DNA of 64,000 nucleotides from Leptospira sp. WS58.C1. GTDB lineage: Bacteria; Spirochaetota; Leptospiria; Leptospirales; Leptospiraceae. The position numbers were made by a program, and so were the translations under genes. Numbering within the stretch: the first letter of the stretch is position 1; every line of letters starts with the position of its first letter. Positions 35,640 to 47,363 of this stretch are shown one piece after another. The notes beneath the pieces were generated by a model. It was given only the letters and a program-made list of their open reading frames with translations, ran no database searches and was not told where the DNA came from. The stretch covers positions 1,639,001 through 1,703,000 of the forward strand of contig NZ_CP162137.1 of assembly GCF_040833995.1 (NCBI RefSeq), written 5' to 3'.

Positions 35640-36601
35640 TCAGGGAACAGGATCTCTTTCGCAAATTCCAGATTGGCCAAATTCTGTTTGTCCCCCGCGA
35701 TCCCCGCTTCGTTTCCTTCCGTAGGATAAACCTGCATTCTTTTATCGCAAACCAGGTGATTGAATAATGCAAAAACGGATTTAGGGTGAGAGACTTTATC
35801 TTCCATTCCGACGGAAACTAAAGTTGGAATCTTGATCTTTTTGGAAAAATTCAAACTATCAAAGTAAGAAAGATTTTTTTTAAGTTGGGCCTTTTTGGAT
35901 TTAGAGTTGGAGATCTGTTCCGAAATTTCTTTGGACCAGCTTGTTCCTAATTTCAGTTGAGTGTCGTCCACGTGGCAAAAATTAGGAGTTTCTAATATAA
36001 GAGCTTTGACTCTAGGTGAATTTGCGGCCCCGAACAAAGCCATTGAAGCTCCGATCCCTTTTCCGGCCAAAATGATCTTATCGCCATCTATACCGTCTGT
36101 GAGCCTTAAAAATTCGATCGTGCGGATCACATCCAAGTAATTTGCTTTTAGAAAGAAGGATTCCTTGGCTTCTAATCCTTTTCTATAATATCCTGGAGTC
36201 CAATCCGGATCCGGGATCTCGCCTTCCTTCAAAACTGGACGGATTAGTTGAGTTCCGTGACCTCGGAGGTCCAGGATCAGTTGGGCCACTCCTGCTTCCG
36301 TCAGTCCCTTAATGATCTGGGGTCTGTCTTTTGCATAATCGTGGAAATAGACGAGAACGGGAAGATCCCCTCGCTTTCGGGGGATCACCAAACTGCCTGT
36401 AAGCGTTGCGTTCCCGTAAGATTGGAAAGAAATATCGTAAATGGTTTCTTTTAAAATGGTCCCTTTGAGAAGAGCCTTGGTTTGGTTTTTAACAGGAAAC
36501 CCTTTAAGTTCACGGATCGACTCCGCCCAAAAATCGTCCAAATCTGCGGGAGGAGAGAACGGAGGATATGTCTGGAAGCACTCGTCGAAACTGATAGCCA
36601 T
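35636..36601 (-). CDS. Acetyl xylan esterase/cephalosporin deacetylase-like protein lacking catalytic residues
   Basis: A 321-residue cytoplasmic alpha/beta-hydrolase of the AXE1 type: opening FSPPADLDDFWAES, a central LDLRGHGTQ segment, and the long 'GYYRKGLEAKESFFLKANYLD' style motif region before the nucleophile elbow. The elbow reads AGKGIGAS (about 175-182), with Gly where the nucleophilic Ser of GxSxG should be. The C-terminal GHE motif reads GNE (about 297), replacing the catalytic His by Asn; the acidic residue in GMEDKVSHP remains. It is therefore probably a non-enzyme relative, or uses another chemistry. It sits between folD (16-base gap) and cysS (4-base overlap). Confidence 0.8.
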   Translation of the reverse strand: MAISFDECFQTYPPFSPPADLDDFWAESIRELKGFPVKNQTKALLKGTILKETIYDISFQSYGNATLTGSLVIPRKRGDLPVLVYFHDYAKDRPQIIKGLTEAGVAQLILDLRGHGTQLIRPVLKEGEIPDPDWTPGYYRKGLEAKESFFLKANYLDVIRTIEFLRLTDGIDGDKIILAGKGIGASMALFGAANSPRVKALILETPNFCHVDDTQLKLGTSWSKEISEQISNSKSKKAQLKKNLSYFDSLNFSKKIKIPTLVSVGMEDKVSHPKSVFALFNHLVCDKRMQVYPTEGNEAGIAGDKQNLANLEFAKEILFPE

Positions 36602-36617
36602 CAGAGTTACATCGTTT

Positions 36618-37472
36618 TCATTTCAACGGGGGTGTAAAGTGATCTTTTGCGGAATACAAAGTCTGGAGTAGAAGGACTGAAATTGTCATAGGTCCTACAC
36701 CACCCGGAACAGGAGTGTAATAAGAGGATTTTTCCCATGCTCTGGAAATTTCGATGTCTCCTACGTTTCCTGGATTATAGCCTGCATCCAATAATACTGC
36801 GCCCGGTTTGATCCAATCCGCTTTGATAAACTCAGGCTTTCCTACCGCGCCAACAACGATATCCGCCTGGGATACGATCTCAGGCAAATTTTTGGTTTTG
36901 GAATGGCAAAGAGTAACGGTCGCGTTCATTTCTGTTAGAAGCATCGCCATCGGTTTTCCCAAAATAGGAGAACGACCGACCACCACGGCTCTTTTTCCTG
37001 CGGGGTCAATCCCGTATTCTTTTAATAAAAGGACCATACCGTAGGGCGTGCACGGAAGATAGGTTTCCACTCCCATGGACAATTTGCCGAATGACAATGT
37101 AGTAACCCCGTCTACATCCTTATGTAAAGCGATCCGATCGAATGCTGCTCTTTCATCTATCTGAGGCGGAGAAGGGTGTTGTAAAAGAATTCCGTGAGTG
37201 TCTGGATCCGCGTTCAATCTATCTATAACAGCAATTAATTCCTCGGTTGTAGTAGTTTCCGGAAGTTCGATCTTTTCGGAGATCATCCCTACCGCATGGC
37301 AGGACTTGACTTTCATATTCACATACGTTTCAGAAGCCGGATCGTTCCCGACCAGGATCGTTGCGAGTTTCGGGGGCTTTTTTCCGGAAGCCGTGAGAGT
37401 CTTGATCTCTTCGGCGATAGAATCTTTTATTTTTTGGGAAAGTTTTTTGCCATCCAGTAAAATCGCGGTCAT
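36618..37472 (-). CDS. folD: Bifunctional methylenetetrahydrofolate dehydrogenase/cyclohydrolase
   Basis: A 284-residue one-carbon enzyme that interconverts methylene-, methenyl- and formyl-tetrahydrofolate with NADP. It has the folate-site Tyr/Lys region ETYVNMKVKSC (about 48-58; YVxxK), GILLQHPSPP, DVDGV, the dinucleotide site VVGRSPILGKPMA (about 164-176) and the PVPGGVGPMT signature near the end. Length is normal. It heads the folD-esterase homologue-cysS-rlmB run and is divergent from asnS, with an 80-base shared promoter region. Confidence 0.97.
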   Translation of the reverse strand: MTAILLDGKKLSQKIKDSIAEEIKTLTASGKKPPKLATILVGNDPASETYVNMKVKSCHAVGMISEKIELPETTTTEELIAVIDRLNADPDTHGILLQHPSPPQIDERAAFDRIALHKDVDGVTTLSFGKLSMGVETYLPCTPYGMVLLLKEYGIDPAGKRAVVVGRSPILGKPMAMLLTEMNATVTLCHSKTKNLPEIVSQADIVVGAVGKPEFIKADWIKPGAVLLDAGYNPGNVGDIEISRAWEKSSYYTPVPGGVGPMTISVLLLQTLYSAKDHFTPPLK

Positions 37473-37552
37473 GGGTTCAGGATTTAGCTTCCGGTCCCGA
37501 TGTCATCCGAAAATAATCCTTTTCAGTCGGGTAGAATGCTTAAAATAGGATC

Positions 37553-38860
37553 ATGTCCGAAGTTTCCACCATTGATCTAAATCGTTTGCCGGAACATGTA
37601 AATCAAACCGTACGGATCCAAGGTTGGGTCCACGGTTTGAGAGGATCTAACGCCAGACAATTTTTAAGTCTGAGAAATTCCGGAAAGATACTGCAAATAC
37701 TCGCAGAAAAAGAGATTTTGGGAGAAGATCTGTTCTCCGAGATCAAACACCTAAAGCAGGAAACTTCCGTCGAGGTAGTCGGCAAATTAGTGGAGAATGA
37801 AAAGTCTCCCATCGGGTACGAACTTGTACTTTCTTCCTTCAAGAAGGTGGGGGAATCGGAAAATTATCCGATTACACCCAAAGAACATGGGATCGACTTC
37901 CTACTTTCCCAAAGACATCTATGGTTACGTTCCAGTAAGCAGCTTGCCATTATAAAAGTAAGAAGTGAACTTTCTTACCAGATCCGGAAGTATTTTCATG
38001 ATAATCAATTTACCTTAATCGATACTCCCATATTAACAGGTTCGATCGGAGAATCGGCCGGTACGTTATTCTCCACCGAATACTTCGATCTTGGAAATGC
38101 CTATCTCGCTCAAACGGGACAATTATACTTGGAAACTGCCATATTCGCCCATAACAAAGTGTACTGTTACGGACCTACATTCCGAGCGGAGAAGAGTAAG
38201 ACCAGACGACATTTGACGGAATTCTGGATGGTGGAAGCTGAAACCGCATTTTTAACACATGCAGAAAACTTAAAATTACAGGAAAATTTTGTAAAAACAG
38301 TGATCCGAGAAACTGTAGCCGCCTGTGGTCCGGAACTGAAAGTTTTGGAAAGGGATCCTTCTTCTTTACTAGATTATATTTCCAAACCTTTCGCATTGAT
38401 AGATTACAAGGAAGCCTTGGAATACCTACAATCCCAGAAAGAAGATATAGTTTGGGGGGACGATATCAATTCCGAAAGAGAACAGATGCTTTGCCAAAAA
38501 TTCGGCGGACCCGTTTTTATCCAAAAATATCCTAGAGAAGCAAAAGCGTTCTATATGAAAGTCAACCCGGAGGATCCAAGAACGGTGCTTAACGCGGATC
38601 TGATCGCCCCAGACGGAGTAGGGGAGATCATCGGCGGTTCGGAAAGAGAAGAAAGTTACGAAAATATCACTAAAAGGTTAGAAGAAGAAAACCTTCCTGT
38701 GGAATCTTATGAATGGTACTTGGAATTGAGAAAATACGGCTCCGTTCCCCATTCAGGTTTCGGGCTCGGGACGGAAAGATTGATCGCTTGGATCTGCGGA
38801 CTACAACATGTCCGGGAATGTATCCCTTTCCCTCGAATGATGGAAAGGTTGTATCCTTAA
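37553..38860 (+). CDS. asnS: Asparaginyl-tRNA synthetase
   Basis: A 435-residue class IIb synthetase. The N-terminal OB fold (about 15-105; VRIQGWVHGLRGS) binds the anticodon; the catalytic core has motif 2 around GPTFRAEKSKTRRHLTEFWMVEAE and motif 3 GFGLGTERLIAW near the end. The TFRAEKS-type and GGSEREE segments separate AsnRS from AspRS. It makes Asn-tRNA directly, which bears on how GatCA in this window is used. It appears monocistronic, followed by a repeat-like palindrome. Confidence 0.95.
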   Translation: MSEVSTIDLNRLPEHVNQTVRIQGWVHGLRGSNARQFLSLRNSGKILQILAEKEILGEDLFSEIKHLKQETSVEVVGKLVENEKSPIGYELVLSSFKKVGESENYPITPKEHGIDFLLSQRHLWLRSSKQLAIIKVRSELSYQIRKYFHDNQFTLIDTPILTGSIGESAGTLFSTEYFDLGNAYLAQTGQLYLETAIFAHNKVYCYGPTFRAEKSKTRRHLTEFWMVEAETAFLTHAENLKLQENFVKTVIRETVAACGPELKVLERDPSSLLDYISKPFALIDYKEALEYLQSQKEDIVWGDDINSEREQMLCQKFGGPVFIQKYPREAKAFYMKVNPEDPRTVLNADLIAPDGVGEIIGGSEREESYENITKRLEEENLPVESYEWYLELRKYGSVPHSGFGLGTERLIAWICGLQHVRECIPFPRMMERLYP

Positions 38861-38867
38861 GGACTAA

Positions 38868-38941
38868 TTTCGCATAGAGCTTACAAAGAACACAGAGCTT
38901 ACTTTTTTTTAACTCCGTGAACTCTGTGTCTCCATGCGAAA
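38868..38941. repeat. 74-bp imperfect palindromic repeat element
   Basis: Outer arms TTTCGCATAGAG (38868-38879) and CTCCATGCGAAA (38930-38941) pair at 11 of 12 positions; inner arms ACACAGAG (38890-38897) and CTCTGTGT (38922-38929) pair perfectly; a T8 run lies between. The wording, variants of CTCTGTGAACTCCGTG, recalls dispersed elements seen in leptospiral and other genomes. It begins 7 bases after asnS and might also end its transcript. Confidence 0.55.
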
Positions 38942-38984
38942 CATCTTTGGGCTAAAAAAAATCGCAGGAAAAAGTGCGATTGGC

Positions 38985-39007
38985 CGATACCAAAAATAGA
39001 GGTATCG
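38985..39007 (+). promoter_or_regulatory. Hairpin sequestering the TPR gene ribosome-binding site
   Basis: CGATACC (38985-38991) pairs perfectly with GGTATCG (39001-39007) around a 9-base loop, ending 1 base before the ATG at 39009. The Shine-Dalgarno AGAGG (38998-39002) enters the stem. A second stem, AATCGCA / TGCGATT (38960-38981), stands just upstream. Such placement would reduce translation until the stem melts or is bound. Confidence 0.5.
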
Positions 39008-39008
39008 T

Positions 39009-39803
39009 ATGGCTAAAAGTTCCGCCCTTTCCACACAGCTTTCTTTGGAAGAGTCCGCTTGGGAACTCTTTGAAACAGGAGCTTACGAGGAAGTAACCAA
39101 ACTAGCGGAGAAGAATGCGAAGAACGTGTTCTTAAATCATTTAAGAGCGGTTTGTGAATTCGAAACGGAAACAAATACTGCCAATAATTTTCCTTTAGAA
39201 GGAAAAACGGTCCTCACACCTTTACTCGGCGCATATTTGCATAGAGCTAAAGGAAATTCAAAAGAGGCTGCGGTATTATTCCACGAATACTTCAAGGCAT
39301 CCTCCAGCCCTGTATCCTATTCAATTCTAACCACTGGGATCAAGGCATGCGAAGAAGTGGGAGCCCACAAAGCCTGCGCGGATCTCATCCAAAGATATAA
39401 GGCACTTTGGTCCGATGGATATTTTGCCAGACTCGAATTTTTTTCCCTCTATCATTTAAGAAAATTCGAAGAAGCATTAAAAGTATTTAGAGAAAATTCT
39501 GAAAACTTAAAAGAAGACAGAGATGTTCTGGCATCTTTAGGATTATGTTTTGTTCATATAGGAAAATTCGAAGAAGCGTGTAATATCCTGGAAAAACTTC
39601 CAGGTGCAGGCGAGATCCCTTCTTACGAAGAGAAAGTGACCGAATATTCCGACAGGATCAAAAATATTCCGAAATATGAAGCCAGAAAAAAAGAACTTTC
39701 TAGGACGGAACTTTTGGATTTGGGATATGCGTATTTATTCTCCGAGTCGTATAAAAAGGCGGAAGAGGTATTTACTTCTCTTGTTTCCTTAGGATCACGA
39801 TAA
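39009..39803 (+). CDS. TPR-repeat protein of unknown function
   Basis: A 264-residue, mostly helical protein with no signal peptide. At least four tetratricopeptide-like helix pairs are seen: ESAWELFETGAYEEV at the start, AKGNSKEAAVLFHEYF in the middle, LRKFEEALKVFRENS and IGKFEEACNILEKL later, and GYAYLFSESYKKAEEVF at the end. TPR arrays bind protein partners; the partner is not known. The last 32 bases overlap the tail of the convergent LPP20/FlgT-like gene. The start codon is framed by a hairpin that may control translation. Confidence 0.85.
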   Translation: MAKSSALSTQLSLEESAWELFETGAYEEVTKLAEKNAKNVFLNHLRAVCEFETETNTANNFPLEGKTVLTPLLGAYLHRAKGNSKEAAVLFHEYFKASSSPVSYSILTTGIKACEEVGAHKACADLIQRYKALWSDGYFARLEFFSLYHLRKFEEALKVFRENSENLKEDRDVLASLGLCFVHIGKFEEACNILEKLPGAGEIPSYEEKVTEYSDRIKNIPKYEARKKELSRTELLDLGYAYLFSESYKKAEEVFTSLVSLGSR

Positions 39804-40635
39804 CTTTTCCTTTCAAAAGTGCCTCCCTGGATTTGGGGGAGGCTAGGATCTTTTCCGCATCTTCGTTCGAGATCACAAGATCCGCTCCTAATTTTCCAAA
39901 AACACCCAAGGCGGTAGTCAAAAGCGGCTTTGACCCTGCTACCTCTTCCTTCATTGCATCCTGAACTCTAGAAAAGTAACGAATATAACCGTAATTCACT
40001 ATGGAACTTTTTTTGACGAATAAGGGAGAATAGATCCCGATCCCATCCTCGTCCCTGATCTCCGAGAACAAAGCTGGCACAACTTCCAAATGTCTTGCAT
40101 CTACTATGAGCCCTGTATAAGGGTCCGCTGGACTATGGATCGGATGAGCTTCCGGAAAATTTTCGGAAGAATAAGGGAGAGTAATATGGGAAAGGATCCC
40201 TTTTTTCCCTTTTAAAGAAAGAATGCCGGTTGCGATTAGCTGATTTCCTTTGAATTGATTATGGATCTCGATCGGCTCCTTCTCGTAGATCTCTTGGAAA
40301 ATTTCGCGAAAGGACTCGTCTTGTTCGATCTTTTCACGCAAGAGAAGATTGGAATCCAACTTAAGATTTTCCATACTTCTATATAAGTATTTTTTAATTT
40401 CTTCCTTTGCTGTCTCTTTGGCGATGTTTCGAGCTTCCGTGATATTTTTTGCGGTTCCGATCTTATTATAATCGGGATCGTCGGGATGAAACGAGATTTT
40501 CGGAAGTTTAACTTCCACAGTTTTACGGATCTCACCCGTTCTCCAATTTACGATCGTTTCCGTTTTGTCTTTGGATTCCCAGGAATAAAGGGAAAGACCT
40601 GAGATCAAAAAGAATACAAGCGTCTTACATTTCAT
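39772..40635 (-). CDS. Exported LPP20/FlgT-like family protein
   Basis: A 287-residue protein with an N-terminal signal peptide (about 1-18) and no lipobox Cys. A helical region (about 65-110) is followed by a conserved-looking core: YTGLIVDARHLEVVPALF, DEDGIGIYSP and VISNEDAEKIL. These patterns occur, to my recollection, in envelope proteins grouped with LPP20/FlgT-like families, some linked to flagellar rotation or outer-membrane stability. The exact role here is unknown. It is coupled to the upstream helicase gene by an ATGA overlap and overlaps the TPR gene tail-to-tail. Confidence 0.65.
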   Translation of the reverse strand: MKCKTLVFFLISGLSLYSWESKDKTETIVNWRTGEIRKTVEVKLPKISFHPDDPDYNKIGTAKNITEARNIAKETAKEEIKKYLYRSMENLKLDSNLLLREKIEQDESFREIFQEIYEKEPIEIHNQFKGNQLIATGILSLKGKKGILSHITLPYSSENFPEAHPIHSPADPYTGLIVDARHLEVVPALFSEIRDEDGIGIYSPLFVKKSSIVNYGYIRYFSRVQDAMKEEVAGSKPLLTTALGVFGKLGADLVISNEDAEKILASPKSREALLKGKVIVILRKQEK

Positions 40636-42629
40636 ACCGCTTCTCCGGAAGAATAATTGGGAAGTTTAGAATATTCTAATTTTAGTTGGTTCCATTCGGA
40701 GATCCGTTTTGCAGGGGGAAGTGAATCGATCAGATCCTTGCCGTATGATTTGGTCCAAATCCTAGAATCTAATAGACTCACTATGCCGGTATCCCTTTCG
40801 GAACGGATCAACCTTCCAAAACCTTGTTTTAGTACCGTAGTTGCATAAGGAAGTTGTAGATCCTTGAATGGATTTCCACCTTTTTCCTTTAACTTCTCAC
40901 TTCTTGCTTCCAGCACCGGATCGTTCGGAGGTTGGAAAGGAAGTTTTGTGAGGATCACGGATCTGAGTTTATCACCTCTAATATCCACTCCCTGCCAGAA
41001 GGAAGCTACTCCAAAAAGTACCGCGTCCTTTTCCGCTAAAAACCGATTCTTAGCCGCTTCGGGGCCCATTTCCAATTGAGAGATCACTGGAAGATCCGTA
41101 AGAGGGCGGATCGTTTCTATAATTTCGTTTAAGGATTTGTTCGAGGTAAATAGAACGAATGCTCCACCTTTAGTAAGCTCGATCAATTTTAAAATATAAC
41201 GAGAAAGGTCCGCCGCATTTCTTTCCGGAGATTCGGTTGCATCCTTGATATCTTTCGGCAAAAAGAGCAATGCATTCTTTTCATACGGAAAAGGAGAAGC
41301 CACCAATTTAGAACGAGAAGGTAATCTTCCGATCCGATCCGCAAAATAGCCAAGGTCGCCCTTATTTGTGGAAAGTGTTGCAGAAGTGAAAATTATACTT
41401 TCCGTTCTTGGCTCCAACACTTCCCGCAATATTGTTTCCGATTTTAAAGGTTGGGTCAGAAGTTTCGGGAACATCTCTTTCGTTTTCGTATTCGGGGGAT
41501 CCGCCCAATAAACTCTTTCTCCTTCGTCCATTGTGCGGAAAAGATGTAAACCTTCTGCGATCTGACCGATCCTTCCGGAAGACATTTCTATTTCCATTGC
41601 GATCTCTTTCTCTTCCAACTCGTCGCTTTCTTTAGAATATTTTTTTAATTCTATAAGAAGCGCTTCTTGCAAAGAATCTAATGCTGCTTCTAATTCTCCT
41701 CCGTCCATTTTTAACGGTCTGCGGATCCGTTGGGAACCGTAAAAGTTGAGCGGAAGTTCTCCTACTACCTTATTGAAACAAAGGAAAAGTTTTTCTCCTG
41801 CAAGATTGGCTAGATCATTGATCTTAGGAGAATTAAGCCTTGATCCGAGTCCCGATTTTTTCTGGGAATTCCAAACACCTTGTAAAAGTTTTTGGATCTC
41901 CAAAGATGATAATTCTATTCTGAACGCATTTCCTAAAACTTCCGGAAAATTATGAGCCTCATCGATTACGATCTTTTTAAAGTCCGGAAGTATATTAAAA
42001 TCCGATGCTATATGCGCCGCGAGTAGGGAATGATTTACGATCAGAAGATTGGACTTCTGCCATTTGGCCCTTTCTAAAAAATAAAATGAATGAGAAAAAT
42101 TCGGGCAACTTCTTCCTAAGCAAGAGTCCGCCTCTCTGGTTACCTTGGACCAAAAATCAGGGGAGGCATATCCATCGTATTCTTGCCTTCTTCCCGATTC
42201 GGATTGGTTTACCCAATCCTTAAATGAATTCAGATGTTCCATCATCTCGGGACCAAAGGTCCCTTGTGTGAGAACATTTCCTAATTTTCTTTTGCAGACG
42301 TAATTGGAAGCTCCCATTGCGATCTCTGCTTTTACTTCCTGTCCCAAAATTTGGGAAACAAGAGGGATGTCTTTTCGAATGAGCTGGTCTTGTAGAGCTT
42401 TTGTTTCCGTAGAGATGACTACGATCTCTTCTCCTTCTATCGCGCTCATTGCCGCAGGGATCAAATATGCTAAGGATTTTCCCACACCTGTTCCCGCTTC
42501 CACGATCAAATGTTCCGAACCGGCAAACGCTTGTTCCACACTATTTGCCATTTGGATCTGGCCCGATCTAGATTCGAAATCAGGCCAAAGTTTGGAAAGT
42601 TTTTTGAATTGTTCTTCGACTTTACTCAA
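40632..42629 (-). CDS. DinG-like ATP-dependent helicase with incomplete Fe-S cysteine set
   Basis: A 665-residue superfamily 2 (XPD/DinG-type) 5'-3' helicase. Walker A is EAGTGVGKS (about 41-49), the DEAH box is IDEAHNFPE, and later motifs include TSATLS, VASFWQGVDI and GFGRLIRSERDTG. The region that should carry a 4Fe-4S cluster has Cys at about 111 and at 168 and 173 (CLGRSC), but the usual fourth Cys before FYF is Ser (SHSFYF). The cluster may be absent, three-Cys, or completed by the adjacent His. It follows the symporter gene by 6 bases and overlaps the next gene by 4. Confidence 0.9.
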   Translation of the reverse strand: MSKVEEQFKKLSKLWPDFESRSGQIQMANSVEQAFAGSEHLIVEAGTGVGKSLAYLIPAAMSAIEGEEIVVISTETKALQDQLIRKDIPLVSQILGQEVKAEIAMGASNYVCKRKLGNVLTQGTFGPEMMEHLNSFKDWVNQSESGRRQEYDGYASPDFWSKVTREADSCLGRSCPNFSHSFYFLERAKWQKSNLLIVNHSLLAAHIASDFNILPDFKKIVIDEAHNFPEVLGNAFRIELSSLEIQKLLQGVWNSQKKSGLGSRLNSPKINDLANLAGEKLFLCFNKVVGELPLNFYGSQRIRRPLKMDGGELEAALDSLQEALLIELKKYSKESDELEEKEIAMEIEMSSGRIGQIAEGLHLFRTMDEGERVYWADPPNTKTKEMFPKLLTQPLKSETILREVLEPRTESIIFTSATLSTNKGDLGYFADRIGRLPSRSKLVASPFPYEKNALLFLPKDIKDATESPERNAADLSRYILKLIELTKGGAFVLFTSNKSLNEIIETIRPLTDLPVISQLEMGPEAAKNRFLAEKDAVLFGVASFWQGVDIRGDKLRSVILTKLPFQPPNDPVLEARSEKLKEKGGNPFKDLQLPYATTVLKQGFGRLIRSERDTGIVSLLDSRIWTKSYGKDLIDSLPPAKRISEWNQLKLEYSKLPNYSSGEAV

Positions 42630-42635
42630 AGGTAC

Positions 42636-44444
42636 TTACGCTTCCCTGGTCCGGAAAAGTTTGATCACACAATATAAGGATAGAAGGGACACTAATCCCA
42701 AAGAAACCCACATGATCACAGCTCCATCGAAAGTTAATTCGGGAGAAACGGAACCGAATGCAGCCGCTATCGAGGAAGTTTCTTTATACGGAAAGAAGTT
42801 CATAAAGAATGCCAGGATCAGTATAAAACTTCCCAAAAAGATTGGTAGCATTTTGTTCGTGGATCTATCCTTGGATTCTTCCTTACCTTTTAGGCTGAAA
42901 TGTACTAAAACGTAAATGAGCCCGAATACTGCGAGGATTGATAGAAATACATAACGGGAGATCAATGCCTGGAATTTCGCTTCTTCCGCGCTTGTTCCAG
43001 CCGAGGCATTTGCGATCATCCAATCCACATCCATTTTATTAAAATAAGATCCAAGATTTTGGTAGAGGAACATTCCGAATACGACAAGTAAGAATGCCGG
43101 AGTGATATATTGGATGACCCACCAGAAAAATTTAGGTAGGTGAGCGTGTGCACCTTTATGACCTTCTTCCAAACCTTTTTTGGCGCCTATTACCCAGCCG
43201 AAAATTAAGATCTGTAAGGTTGCTAAAATATAGATCAGAACCGTTCCAACCCAGAAATCCGCTTGGTCCAGCGCATTGAAGTTTTTGTTAAAATACAAGA
43301 TAGGAAAGGAAAGCCCGAATGTGAAAAGAAAAAGAATAAAACTAGAAATCCTTCTTCTAATATGAAAAGCTTCTTCCAAAAACACGATCACTGGTTGCAA
43401 CATCGTAACGGAAGAAGTGAGTGCCGCTAAGAATAAAACAAAGTACCAGATCGCTCCGAAAAAGGAACCTCCCGGCATTAATGCAAATACGGATGGAAGT
43501 GCGATAAATCCCATCCCAAACGTTCCGAAGGAAGTTGCCGATACTCCTAAAAACAAAAATGCCACAGGAATCGTGATCATTCCGCCGAATCCGACTTCTA
43601 TAAACTCGTTTAGGGAAGCTGCGGAAACGGAAGATAAGATCACATCGTTCTCTTTTTTAAGATAACTGGAAAATACCAAAGCGATCCCGAAACCTGCAGA
43701 CAAAGTAAAAAAGATCTGACCCGCAGCGGAGATCCAAACCTTAGCCTCTCCTAAAGCGGACCAATTCGGGTTCCACATCTTGGCAAGCCCTAACTCTATA
43801 TTATCCAAAGTTAATACTCGAACAAGTACGATCACGGAACAGATGAGCATGGAAGGGACCGCGATCTTAGCGAATATTTCGATCCCTTTTGCGATCCCTC
43901 TATACACTAAGATGAAATTCATTAAGAAACAGGCAAGTGTGGCGTAAAAAATTTTACCTTCTATGGCCATCCCATTTTCTTTAGCGCCTACTAGGGTATG
44001 AAAATGATCGGAAGAATTCTGGATGAGGGAATTCAGGTCCCTGTTCCCTGGGTTCAAGCTGATATTTCCTGTAATAAAATCGAATGCGTAAGCTAAACAC
44101 CAGGCTTCCACAAAAACATAATATACATAAATGAGCAAAGGAATGGTAACACCGATTGCTCCGAGCAGTCTAAGAGGTACACCAGAAAGATAGGCTCGGA
44201 ACAGATTCGGAAAACTATGACCATGTTCTCCTCCCATTCTTCCCATCACCCATTCGGTGATACAAACCGGGATCCCGACCAGGATAAAACTAATGATGTA
44301 GGGGAGAAGGAAAGCTCCTCCTCCATTCTGTACTGCTTGTCCCGGAAAGCGGAGGAAATTTCCGAGTCCGATCGCTCCCGAGGCAACGGTTAATATGAGT
44401 CCAGTACGGGATTTCCAACTTTCCTTGGGCGGTTCTTTAGTCAT
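42636..44444 (-). CDS. Sodium:neurotransmitter symporter (SNF) family transporter
   Basis: A 602-residue inner-membrane transporter with about 12 hydrophobic segments. The first helix holds the family's sodium- and substrate-binding region ([17 protein letters not shown]), followed by GGGAFLLPY and the [11 protein letters not shown] loop. TM6-like [13 protein letters not shown] and TM8-like segments are also seen. Bacterial members are typically Na+-driven amino acid importers (LeuT-type). The substrate cannot be told from sequence by eye. It is first in a three-gene minus-strand run with the DinG-like helicase. Confidence 0.92.
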   Translation of the reverse strand: MTKEPPKESWKSRTGLILTVASGAIGLGNFLRFPGQAVQNGGGAFLLPYIISFILVGIPVCITEWVMGRMGGEHGHSFPNLFRAYLSGVPLRLLGAIGVTIPLLIYVYYVFVEAWCLAYAFDFITGNISLNPGNRDLNSLIQNSSDHFHTLVGAKENGMAIEGKIFYATLACFLMNFILVYRGIAKGIEIFAKIAVPSMLICSVIVLVRVLTLDNIELGLAKMWNPNWSALGEAKVWISAAGQIFFTLSAGFGIALVFSSYLKKENDVILSSVSAASLNEFIEVGFGGMITIPVAFLFLGVSATSFGTFGMGFIALPSVFALMPGGSFFGAIWYFVLFLAALTSSVTMLQPVIVFLEEAFHIRRRISSFILFLFTFGLSFPILYFNKNFNALDQADFWVGTVLIYILATLQILIFGWVIGAKKGLEEGHKGAHAHLPKFFWWVIQYITPAFLLVVFGMFLYQNLGSYFNKMDVDWMIANASAGTSAEEAKFQALISRYVFLSILAVFGLIYVLVHFSLKGKEESKDRSTNKMLPIFLGSFILILAFFMNFFPYKETSSIAAAFGSVSPELTFDGAVIMWVSLGLVSLLSLYCVIKLFRTREA

Positions 44445-44680
44445 CTAGGGTTGTTCCGGCTTTTAGGGATTTTCGGACTTACCACCTGTCCGAAAAGGGA
44501 ATGGACTATAATCCCAGCGGAACATATCCCCTTGTCAAAACGAATTCAGTTTGAGAAACGGAAAAAAAAGAGACATAAGCAATTGAGAATTGTCTCTGAC
44601 TTTCTGGCAGAAATTAATGAAAAAAAGCTTTAAAGTCAGTCTAAGGTATAAGTCGAATCCATAATAGATCCGGTAAAAAA

Positions 44681-47248
<2,568 letters not shown>

Positions 47249-47260
47249 GAAGAAAATAAA

Positions 47261-47290
47261 AAACCCCGGGTTTGTTACAACCTGGGGTTT
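47261..47290 (-). terminator. Strong hairpin terminator between clpB and the HTH gene
   Basis: AAACCCC...GGTT and AACC...GGGGTTT form a roughly 12-bp stem with a short loop. On the minus strand it runs directly into TTTTATTTTC, so it is best oriented to end the HTH regulator transcript; on the plus strand it may also end clpB, but without a T tract. Confidence 0.75.
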
Positions 47291-47363
47291 CAACAACGGC
47301 ACATAGTAAGGGAAAAGAATGTGCAGTATTGCTTTACGGGAGTTATAACCTCCCGTATTCGAT

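Noticed and set aside
44451..44633. Open frame of 60 codons before clpB, starting with TTG
   Set aside because: No ribosome-binding site, a very basic and unstructured product, and position across the likely clpB promoter region make it an unlikely gene.
44596..44639. CTGACTTT / AAAGTCAG inverted repeat before clpB as a heat-shock operator
   Set aside because: The 28-base spacer and sequence do not match CIRCE or another known operator, and eight-base arms can arise by chance; mentioned only in the clpB entry.
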